Shown: positions 49,501 to 62,200 of the stretch, one piece after another
Position numbering within the stretch: the stretch's first letter is position 1
Layout of the letters: every line of letters starts with the position of its first letter
Assembly (NCBI RefSeq): GCF_905220365.1
Contig: NC_061152.1
Span: 3,461,001-3,525,000, forward strand
Source of the DNA: Vanessa cardui
Taxonomy: Eukaryota; Arthropoda; Insecta; Lepidoptera; Nymphalidae
Length of the DNA stretch: 64,000 nt
Reading direction: 5' to 3'
Position numbers and translations under genes: made by a program
The notes under the pieces: model-generated
Databases searched by the model: none
Told to the model about the DNA's origin: nothing
Seen by the model: only the letters and a program-made list of their open reading frames with translations

Positions 49501-50176
49501 GTAAAGCCTGAATAAATTAAATATAAGTATATAAATAAAAAAAATTTAATTATAAAAATAAAAATATCAGTTAATAATTAATTAAATGTGAACTTGACTT
49601 TGTAATTTGAAATGATTTGATTGGTCAAAGGGGGCGGAGTCAGGCCGGTAAACAATGACAACTCACTGCATTCTTAACGCGAACAGACTATAGTGCGTTT
49701 CCCACCACTTAGCATATAATCAATATTACAGTAACATTCAACTACCCCACCGATTTCGTTCTGAGCCGAGGTGCGATCTCATAGGAGACACCCTCAGGAC
49801 GAACTTTAGTTTTAATTTAGTTTTAATTTAGAGCCCCGCGCTCAACCTCAGGGCAGGGGACATTAGTTCTCGCCCGAAAGTCAGGTGACGCTGTGAAGGC
49901 CAGTAGGGCCAACAGCAATACACAACACAAAAAAAAAAAAAAAAACATTCAACTCACTGCGACATCTCCAGCAGCCTCCGTCGGCTCCGTCTTCTCTATC
50001 ACGTCGGCGCGGTGTATCCTGTCGTCGTCGTCGGCCGCCCGCTCGCGCTCCTCCTCGTGGTTGGTGAGGTCGAGGATCGGCCACTTGGTCGGCTCGAACG
50101 CCGTCCGCACCTGCGCTCGCGGCGTTACTTAGGTTAGCGGGTGTGCGTGCGTGTGTGGGCGGTGTGTGTGTGTACA

Positions 50177-50215
<39 letters not shown>

Positions 50216-53200
50216 GGGGGGGCGGCGTGTGTGTGTGGGTGTGTGGGCGGTGTGTGTGTGTGTGTGTGGGGGGGCGGCGTGTGTGTGTGGGTGTGTGGGC
50301 GGTGTGTGTGTGTGTGTGTGTGGGCGGTGTGTCTGTGTGTGTGTGTGGGCGGTGTGTCTGTGTGTGTGTGTGGGCGGTGTGTGTGTGTGTGTGCGCGTGT
50401 GTGTGGGGGCGTTGTGTGTGTGTGGGCGGTGTGTGCGTGTGCGTGTGAGCGGTGTGTGTGTGTGTGGGGGGGGGGTGTATGGTCTCACCTTGAAGCCGTT
50501 GATGAGCTGCAGGCGGTCGGAGTCGCGGATGGCGTCGAGCACGAGCTGCACGTCGGCGGTGAGCGCGCGCACGCGGTGGAAGGACGCGATCAGCGTGACG
50601 GGGATCGTGCCGTCGGCGGACATCTTGCGACGCAGGAAGAAGTCGCGCGCCAGGTTGTCCGGACTGAAGTAGTACTCGCTGAGGACAGACACACACTCAT
50701 TAGCTAGGCTCGGGTTCCATCATAGGACGCTAATTACTGTCGATACAACAACAACAACAACAGCCTGTAAATTCCCACTGCTGGGCCAAAGGCCTCCATT
50801 TGAGGAGAAGGTTTGGAACATATTCCACCACGCTGTTCCAATGCGGGTTGGTGGAATTCACATGTGGCAGAATTTCTATGAATTTTGTCACATGCAGGTT
50901 TCCTCACGATGTTTTCCTTCACCGCTGAGCACGAGATGAATTATAAAGACAAATTAAGCACATGAATCAGCGGTGCTTGCCTGGGTTTGAACCCGCAATC
51001 ATCGGTTAAGATGCACGCGTTCTAACCACTGGGACATTACTGTCAATAACAGCATTGTAAATGTGTTTATTTGAAAAGAGCAACTACGCGAGTTTCTTGC
51101 CGTTTCTTCTCGCTATAAGCTGCTTTTCGAAACGGTGGTAGTGTTTGATTATTGACGATTCAAAAACGCTTCATTGTGAAGTTTACTTGAATAAAATTGA
51201 TTTGATTTGATTACAAAACGATGTTCGATAAAAAATTGTACTCAAAAATAAAGTGGCTATTATTGTAATCAATGTATACTATGAGTTTAAAAATTTATTT
51301 AAAAATCTATAAATAAAATTACATTATTTTAAAGTATTATTTAGTTTGTCACGTGACACAAAACGCTCCTGATTGGCCGGGCTATAATGGAGTCACTTGC
51401 TTTGTTAACCTTGCTTGAATAATATATTTACCCAGATTAAAATACAGGCAAGTGACGTCACCGACCTCATTGCAGCGCCATATTGTAACTTTTACCGGTT
51501 TCCTTAACCTCTAGTAAATCATATAAAATGGTTTTAAAAACCAGTCAAATAGCCTATTAGAAATTAGACTAACTTTACGCACATTCCGCCATAATGGTTA
51601 TTAGAGAGAAAAGATTAAACTATGACGTCATATTTTTAACTCATATATTACACTGTCTATGATATTCCATTCCGTTCTACAATTATTATCACCAGCGACC
51701 ATGAGGTGGATTTTATTAAAAAAAAATAATATAATATAATATTTGCCTTCTCTACTTAAATCTAAAACATAAATAAATAAGTAAATCATAAATCTAGAAC
51801 ACGCCTTATATGAGTTAATATATTTGAACTCAAACTCAAATCCTTTTATTCAATATGGAACCACTACAATTACTTATTGATAATCAAATTAAACACTACC
51901 ACCGGTTCGGAAAGAACACCCTGACCTGAGAAGAACCAGCGAAAGAAACTTAGCAGATCTTTTTTTGACAATTTTACTTTTCAATTACATTTTAAAAAAG
52001 GAAACGTTACTTTCATACTACCTTTCTACTACCGGATGTTGAAAGCTTACTCATAAACATTAACACCGGAAGCAATATTTCTGTCAAATAATTAACAGCA
52101 TTACTAAATAATGTTTCAACTCACATTTGATTCTTGATTAGGTCCTTGAGGGTCGCCTGATCCAACGCCATACCGTACGGGGCTCCGCTGGCGGCGCCGT
52201 AGTAGAAGGCCTGCGCGAGCGGAGCGATTGGTAGGCCGCCGATACCGTACCGGAGCACCACCTGCGGTATGGCCGGCTGAACGCGCAGCTAGGGGGGGAA
52301 GGGGGGAGCGAATGCGTTGATGTACGTATGATAACCGCAATATATGGATGAGTTAGTTGTATTAATCGTATATGAAAGTAGCCATTTTTGTTGATAACAT
52401 TTTTTTTTTCTAACGGTACTAATACTTAAGTTCGTTCACTATTGTTTTACTAATATTACAAAATAGCTACTAACAAAACGGTACCTTTCCATACACTGCC
52501 CTTAATGTAAATGATTGTTAGTTATAGTTTAAACCGATTAGTATAATTATCGTCTTATTAATAAATAATAAATCTATAATACAATTATTAATAAAAAAAA
52601 TAAAAATCAAAATATACGTCATTACACAGATTAAATAAAACAAGAGCTATCACCGTTTCTGAATACATAGAACTACTACAAATAATGATTTATTAATTGA
52701 ATCTTACTAATATTATGTCTATTAATCAATAACGCCTTGACGGCTGAACAGATTTAAATGAAACTTGGCACAGAGTATATATAACATTATAATCTAGAAT
52801 AACACATAGGTTACTATTTATTAGTTCATTTTTATTTTATATAATAGCAACACGCCCCGGATTCGTACCAGTGCAATGCTGACACTAAATATACTACAGA
52901 TTTTCCTTGTTTGCTAACTATATAGTCCATGTATTATATACAAAAACCTTCTTATAAAAAATACCGCATCAAAATCAGTTGTGATATTTTAAAGATCTAA
53001 GCGTGCATAGGAACAGAGAGCGGTAAGCTACTTTGTTTTATACTATGTAATGATAATAAGACGATAATTATATAAAAAAAAGCATAAAAGACCAACTACT
53101 ATATTACATACTATATATTGATATCATAAAGAGGTAATAAATTTTTGTTTGTATGTATTGGTAATATGTGGAACCAATGAGACAATTAAGACTAAAAATT

Positions 53201-56200
53201 TAAATGATTAATTATTCTTTACAAATTAATTAAACGTAAACGTGCATGCCATCTTGAATTAATAATATAACATCAATAAACACCCAGAAAATATAAAGTA
53301 TGGTTAGCAGTTAACTCGAAAGAAATTTTATTTTAAGTACTAAGAACATTATATTATATAATATAATATATTAGAAACGCCTAATATAAAAATTATGTAT
53401 TTTTTTATAAAATTCTTTATGATAATGTATCCACAGTATTCTTGTAATGTCTATGTACGATTCTCACTAGTAGAGTCAGCACAAAAACTTAAATAACAAC
53501 ACTACTAATAATTGATACTAAGATATGCATTTGTATCGTATAATAATTTAGTTTTAATATCATCATTTATCACTTTAAAACAACAAAAAAATATAAAGTT
53601 CTTAATTACGATTTTCTCAATCTTTTATATTTAATATAAATCATTTTTAATGCTAGCTGTGCATTGTTTAAATAAAAAATGAAATAAAGACCCCACAACC
53701 CATGATTATATGGAATCATTTTCAAACTATTCGTTACTAAAACTTAATGCGCAATGGAAACGAACCTGTATACCGTGTGTGACAAATAAGAAGCACAACC
53801 AAACCCCAACAAATAAAGCTATAGTATATATATTATGGGAAATTACTAATTGCAATTATTACGAAAAAAGAAAGCTGTATATATAAATATATGATATGGC
53901 ACGGACAGATAAGAGACAGTATGGCAACAACAGAAGGCAGTTTAAAACTCTACAAATCCCAAGTTATACCATATTGTCAAATATCTGTCCCAGCCTTATA
54001 AACGCCACGTGGCCGCGTGACGTCACAACATATGGAGCTCAGCCTTACGGTCTGTGAGACCACGTGGCATTGTGATACAGATAACCTTCACGTATAAAAC
54101 ATTTCGATGGCAGAGACGATACAACTCTAACCTTGAATTAACATGATATCATTGAGATCTATAATAAAAACTGTATTCATTAAGGCTTCCACAGTATCCC
54201 CAATGTTGTCATCGAAAATTAGGAAATAAAATTGAAGTGGATACAAGTTTTTTTTTGGTATAGGTTGGCGGACGAGCATACGGGCCACCTGATAGTAAGT
54301 GGTCACCATCACCCATAGACAATGACGCTGTAAGAAATATTAACCATTCCATACATAGTCAAAGCGCCACCAACCTTGGGAACTGAGATGTTATGTCCCT
54401 TGTGCCTGTAGTTACTACTCACTCACCCTTCAAACCGGAACACAATAATACTGAGTACTGTTGTTTGGTAAAATATCTGATGTGTGAGTAGTACCTACCC
54501 AGACGGGCTTGAAGTAGTTAAGTGATATATTAATTACACTATTTGTAATACCTAACATAGCACCATGGAATATATGAATTTATAAGGTTTATTGATTGAC
54601 TTCTGCCATTGAAATGTCCCATAGCGTTATGATCAGTAGTGCCCACAACACAAACAGCAAAAATGACATGAAATGCATAGAGGATAGGAAAAGGGGATAT
54701 CTGGTATGACAGGCTCTTCCGGTGAAAAGTCGTCATAACAGCTGCCATTGGTACGAACATAGCTAGTGCTGTGCTTTGACGCAAAATAAAAAAAATCGAA
54801 CATCGGAACTTCTTATCGATTCAGAAACTATTAATTAAAACATTTTAAGCAACGTTCAAAAATCAACTGACTCAGAAAGAAGTTCCAATTTCAAAAATAA
54901 TAGTAAAAGAAACAGAAAATAAGTGTGTTTATGTGTGAGTGCGTTTGCATGTGTGTGTTGATACATTCGAAGCATACATTCAAAGAAAACACTATTTGTC
55001 TCAAAGAAGCTATGTCTTTACAAATATTTAAACAGGGAAAGTAGCTTCATTTACTCTTTCACGGTCACATCAGTGAACATATTAGTAAGAAGTGAAGTAA
55101 AGTGACAGCCTGTAAATTTCCCACTGCTGAGATAAGACCTCTTCTTTCATTAAGGTGAAGGTTTGGAACATATTCCACCACACTGTTCCAATGCGGGTTC
55201 GTGGAATGCACATGTAGCAGAATTTCGATGAAATTAAGACACATGCAGGTGTGTAAATCGACGCGTCAAATTGACGAATGTATTAGGTCACATGATATTA
55301 CAAGTTATTGCGTTTGTGTAAAGTTCATATTCACATGAGAAATAAATATCGATAATTTGGGATAGCGTACTCAATTCGGATGTGATCGGTTTTACGAATT
55401 TTGCCGATGCGACATCTGAGTTGTGTCGTACTATATGTTTCGACGGTTATTACACCTATTGTTTGAACAAGTGTCATTTGAATTTCAAAATTAAATAAGG
55501 TCGCAAAACATCGTGAGGAAACCTGCATACATAACCTAAACCTATAGCGCGCGATGTGAATCGGCCACGTGTTTATCAAAGAACCAGCATTGGAATGCTT
55601 AGCTATCTTTTCTATCTACAATATACAATAGGCTATTTGTCAATGCGAAAAATAAATTGTGAATTATTGTAATCATGTGTACATTATGAGTTTAAAAATG
55701 ATTATTTACTAACGAAACTTGAAAATAATACTTAATTTATTCAAAAATCCATCAATAAAAATGCATTTTTTCAAACGTTTGTCACGTGACACAACTCACT
55801 TTCTTGTTAACCTAGCTTTTCTACTATATGTACCGCAGATTAAAATACAGCAAAGTGACGTCACCGACCCCATTGCAGCAACATATTGTCCCAGTATCGT
55901 TTTGGCGAGCTATTTAAATATGGAATTTTTTATGTGATATTCTTCGGGAAATATGTAATAGAAATTAAAAAAATCAACTTTTACTGGGTTCCTTAACCTC
56001 TACTAAATAATATAAAATGGATTTTAAAAACCAGTCAAATAGCCTATTGGAGCCGAGATAGCTAAGTTAGAACGGATGCATCTTAAATCTTAACCGATGG
56101 TTGCGGGTTCATACCCAGGCAAGCATCGCTGAATTTTCACGTGCTTAATTTGTTGTTACGCATTGGAACAGCTTGGATTATGCTTCTAACCTCCTCAAAG

Positions 56201-59200
56201 GCCTTGGCCCAGCAGTGGGAAATTTACAGACTGTTACGACTACTGCGAGCAAACAACACATTATTAAAAGTTTAACATTATGTGTATATGTCTTCTACTA
56301 AATAAACTTCTACTAAATGATATAAAATGGATTTTAAAAATCAGCCAAATAGCCTATTTTTAATTAACAAAAATGTATGTTTCGAAGTTTATCCATGTGT
56401 TTAAATTATGTTAGATAATAAATAAGAAATTGAATGATTACGTGCGTGCGCGCTTTGTAGTGTGCGTGTCGTGGGCGTGTGTGCTGAACAAATGTGTGTG
56501 TTATAAGTAAATATATTTTCAATTGATTTAAAATAAACTAGCAACTCGGCGCGGCTTAGCACGGGTGCAATACTGATACTAAATATACTACAGAATTTGT
56601 TTATTTATGACATCACATTAGGAACTTCTGAAATTATCAGTGTTTCATTGCTATATTGTCCATGTATTATATACATAAACCTTCCTCTCGAATCACTCTA
56701 TCTATTAAGAAAAACCGCATCAAAATCCGCTATTTAATTTGATAAAATCTAAGCATCATAGGGACTTACAGCGGTAAGCGACTTCGTTTTATACTATGTA
56801 AAGATAAACATAGTAAAAAATCTCAAGTATTAATATGTTTGTATACATATTTAGAATTAATACATTTTAATGCTTTAAATAACACAAGTATGATTGCTTG
56901 AGTTATTTACAATGTGCGTGCATGTAAGTGTATGTATGCACTTGTGTATAACAACACAGGAACTGTAATATCGTGAATTTGTGTGAGTGTATGACTTACA
57001 TGTGTGTGTTTGAAGTCAATATAAATTTACGAGCTATTTAAAAAAAAAAACATAAATAAATCGCAAAATAAAGTTACGTGCGCGTGCGTGCTGGATATGT
57101 GCGAATTTTATATGTTGCAAATAAAAAATAGATATTAAACTAATAGAGGAATGTGCAACGTGATTGCGTATGGTTTTACGTTCAATATTAATTCGACTTA
57201 TTAAGATTACACACAGATTATTATATCTGTCTAAATAATCAAGTCTCCTTCATAGACAATAATTTTCTTTATTCCCCGTTTAGTAGTAATTTGAATATAT
57301 ATTATTGTTAATATTGAGAGTTCAGAGATAAAGAGTGTATGTGCTGTAATTGGACCGCTTTGTGCAGTAATGTTCCAATCCAAATATAATACTCAATAAG
57401 TTTCCATTTTATAAACCCATATCATACATGTCGGAAACGACTCTAATTTTCTCAATTCTATATTCCGATAAGATCATTTCATATCTATATAGTCTTACTA
57501 GGAAAGTGTCAAATTTCTTAAAAAAAAAAAAAACGAAAATGAGGAGCTAAGCTTTTTTGTCCGAGCACTTTAGGCTTAAAAAGATTACACATAGGATAAT
57601 ATTTTGAAACATATCTTAAATAAAAATTATTATTTACTAACATACTACCTATAACTACCATTACACTATGTGTCAAGTATTAAGAGAGGATCACTTATAA
57701 TTTATAATTGGTAACTTATACAATGGGTATCTCCGTGGGTTGGGACATTTCAGCACAGCGTGTGTCGCAGTGTGTGGTGTGGTGGCGTGTGGTGGTGTGT
57801 GGTGGTGGTGGCAGGTTACCTGCGGCATGTCGGGGTGGTGATAGAGCGCGTGCGGCGGCGGGTGCAGCGACGCGGCCCGCGTGGCGGCGCGCCGGGCCCC
57901 GCGCGCCCGCGCCGCTCCCCGCCCGCGCCCCGCGCCGCGCCCGCGGGACTCCTCGCCGTTCAGCGACACCGTGTCTGAGAAACGACGTATGTTATGCTGT
58001 GGTCACACACTCGTACATCGACACAACGCCGAACAATATTATCACCAATACTTCTGATTCTTAAAGGTCTAATTGAGTAAAGGTGTATTATAATTTTGAC
58101 TAACTACCCGTCAAATTTCGCAAGATTAAGGGTCTACATGTAATGTTTAAACAACAACAGCCTTTAAATTCCCACTGCTGGGCTAAATGCCTCCTCTCCC
58201 TTTGAGGAGAAGGTTTGGAACATATTCAAAGACGCTGTTCCAATGCGAGTTAGTGGAATACACATGTGGCAGAATTTCTATGAAATTTGTCAGATTTCCT
58301 CACGATGTTTTCCTTTACCGCTGAGCACGAGATGAATTATAAAAACAAGTTAAGCACATGAATCAGCGGTGCTTGCCTGGGTTTGAATCCGCAATCATCG
58401 GTTAAGATGCACGCGTTCTAACCACGCGGCCATCTCGACTCTTGTAATGTTTATGTTCAAGACAAAAACTGTCTATATGTACGTGAGTGAAAAGTTCTAC
58501 ACGATCTTTGTAGTGACAGTGATCTACTTATTAATAGTATAATTAACATTATAATAAAAACATATTTATTCCTTTATCACCACGATTGTAACCTCTCACA
58601 ATATAAAGATACAAATCAAGTACCCGTGAGAAGCCGGGGGCGGGTCTTTAGTACTCAATAACTTCAAAGATGTATTCATACCGTGATCCTGTCTCGGCGG
58701 ATGCTGTGGTCCATGCTTCGAGGGTCTCGCTGCTTTGACGTCTATATCTAACGGCACCCATTTGTGCTTGCCGGATTTGCTGCCACCCTTACCAGCTGAA
58801 ATTGAGATAACAAACTGTTAGTAATGAATTAACTTACACCATATAACTTGAAGTGGTCACCACGGTTTAAAGACAGTGGTTCTGTATGCTTTATAGCTCT
58901 ATTTTTGTATTTATTAACTCCTTATATTTAACAAGCGACTCCACAACGGGGATGTACCGCTACAATTAATTAATAAATGAAATGTGTTATTCTAATATTA
59001 TAAATACGAAAGTAGCTCTCTCTGTTACACTTTTACTAAACCATTGAACCGATTTTGATGAAAATTTTGTGTGAACTCTAAGGAAGGGTATAGATCATAC
59101 TCTTATAAAGGCACGAGTATCTCAGTATATAGTATTCAGGAATAATAAAACTTTGTACAAGACAAAACAATCTTAGAATCGTATTACTTTCCAAGACTTA

Positions 59201-62200
59201 CCCCCCCCTCCACTCTCAACACAAACAAAATGTACCTCTTTATAACATAAGTATAGAAGTATAGATATCATTATAAATACTTTCAGCAACGATAAATATA
59301 AATTATTTACACACTAGGCGTCACTAGTATAACATGTTATCTTCGCAAATAACACTTGTATCTATTAAAAAATACTAAGTATAACATTTAAAGACATTTT
59401 TCTTTACCCGTTTTGCGTAACCCTGTATCTCCACTGATAAGAGATTAGAGGCCTAAATAACGGGACTAACTAACTCCCACTGACCATAGACAATCAGTAA
59501 CAATAGACCAGGAGGCAGGATTCACAGGCAATCAACTGCTGGTTTATGTTTTTATTGTAATGAGGTGGAATGTGTTCCAAACCTTTTCCTCAAAGGGAGG
59601 GATCTTATCCAAGCAGTGGAAAAAATCACAGGTTGTAATGAGGTCTATTATGAGGGCAGTGGGGGTACTGGGGTACTGTTATTGGTATCCTTGAACGTGC
59701 AACAAACCAGTGGAATAGAAGGACCTCCAAACCGTAAATCTTACGTGGCATCATCCCAGCACTCCCAACAGTGGGATATCAACGAGCTATCAGTGACGTA
59801 TGTTGGAATACGAACCTGCTGCTTTATTCTTATCGTGCTGCAAATGTCTGTCGTTGTGTCCCTGATGATTATGAGTCGGTTCGATCTTCTCCACTTTCAC
59901 TTGCTGCTCCTCAAGCGGCTTCCGTTCTTGATCCTGGAAAACACAGATAGAATTGCCATTAATATTTAATTCATCCAAACAAATAAGAGCTTCATCGGCC
60001 GAGCGGCGGGTGCTTCAGATAGGACCTTTCAGAGCACAGCCTCGAGACATCTATACATAAACGCGACATCAGAGTCGCCGAGGCCGCGCTCTCTCTGATC
60101 AAGCGCGGACCAGGACCCGCTGGATTGTAGTAATGCGAATTACACATATAGCAGTATATGATTATGATAGAAGTCTGGTGTGTACACTATCATGCAAATA
60201 CAAGACTAGTCCGAGGTTGAGTGCATATGCAAGTGCCATTCGGAGAGCACGGGGAGAAGTTGGCACATCGGGTGAAAGCGTTCTGATTTTTTCAGACCAC
60301 CACGCCGTTGAATACGAGAGTAAGGGAATGAGTTTAGTGTATCTGATTGGATACTATGTATCCTGTATAGTTTATTTCCCTTGAGATCCTCAGTCAGGAC
60401 AACTTTATATGTCATGGAATGGAAGGCAGCTATCATAATCGACCACCAGTAATGTATGGCATTTCTTTATAATATCATGTCTGCTTTACCAAGTTGTACA
60501 GAATAATTACAGCTGAGAGAATCAGGCTTGATGTAACGTTAATAGAGCCTTATCACATCGCAGCGCGTTAGAGGGGTACTATAAATAATACTGTTTTTAT
60601 ATAAATATGCCCTTATCTAGGTCGTAGGGTATATCTATGTTAATTTATATTAGGGACACCCCGTACTACCTGACTTACTGACGAGGATGATTCTGTAAAG
60701 TATACCATCAAATCTACCATCCATTCATAATAAGACTTCTCAAATAATTTACACTACAAAAAAGTCTGATTTTAAAGTCGATTGATACAATTTGTATTCT
60801 TTCAGAGTGACATTAGTATTTATGATAAATACAACATATAAAGCAATGAAAGAAATTTTCTTTACCCGTTTTGCGTAACCCAGCATCTCCACTGAGAGGA
60901 GATTAGAGGCCTAAAAAACGGGACAGTTACTCCAAAGAGTTACAAACGAAAGAGGACTTATTGTTTACTCCTTTTATAACAGCTATGACCTTGAATTGAG
61001 CCGATATGATAAGTCGAGATCTTAAATAAACTATGATATACATTATGAATTAGAGAAGAAAGAAGCCATTTTGAGTGACATCGAAATCATCATCGATCTT
61101 TTGAAAGTAAAATAAAAATAAATAAATATAATAAATAATAAATAAATATGAGACAACATCACATACATTACCCTGATCCCAATGTAAGTAGCTAATGCAC
61201 TTGTGTTATGGAAATCAGAAATAACGAAGGTACCACAAACACCCAGACCCAAGACAACATAGAAAATTAATGGTAATCTACGTCGACTCGGCCGTGAATC
61301 GAACCCGGGACCTCGGAGTGGCGTACCCATGAAAACCGGTGTACACACCACTCGACCACGGAGGTCGTAAATGGAATGATTTTGTATCATTCTAGATGTA
61401 TCAAATAACCCAAGAATTAGGTTCATCAAAAATCAAAACAACGATCCAAACGTGTAGTTACATGACATACCACATACCTACATGTCATTCAATGAGTAAT
61501 AAAATAGGCTTCAAACCTTAAGAGGCATATGCCCATCCTTAAAACATTTATGGACTCTTATATTACTATGTGGTTTAGTGAGACTATTCAAGCATTTTCG
61601 TTCTTTCAACTGACCTTATCCTTCCATCAGCGGACAAATCAGTGGACTTGCGTCAAAATTTTGGACAAAGATCAACCAAACAAAAATGTTCCCGAAATTT
61701 TTGAAAAATATAGTATATACGCAGTTCTTACCGCGTTTCCGTTATGGTGTGCGGAGTCCTCGTGGGGTGGTGGCGTCGAATGACATCTCGCCCCAGCGAC
61801 GGCCGCCCCTAGCGTCGGCCAATCGTCACCGATGTCCGTGAAGTCGGACGCCTGTGGACAAACAATAATTACTAAAATTAGAAGATTCCAAATTCAAAAA
61901 AAATCTAAAAATGGACTCACAACTGTCGATGCGAATAAAAATTTCGTGTAACTCATAAAATACTAGTTAGCCTGATAGGATTGGGATCTGCAGGAAACGT
62001 CCATATCAAAATACATTTAATTCTAGTGGTATAAATGACGCACGCAAGTAAAGTTCCAATTGGCATTATATCTCCCACTTCAAACCTTGGTGGAACTATA
62101 CACCTACAACAAAGCTTCTCTATTTATCTCGTCCAGGCGGACGGACACACGCTGCATGAGACGTTTTTTTTATGATATAGATTGGCGAACGAGCATATGG

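Noticed and set aside
50129..50707. Overlapping long ORFs around the GT repeat
   Set aside because: Shadows of the La-motif exon fused to microsatellite frames; exon ends at a clear donor at 50488.
59565..59969. 134-codon plus-strand ORF
   Set aside because: Antisense to a larp exon (59933-59816) and SINE-like sequence; no family resemblance.
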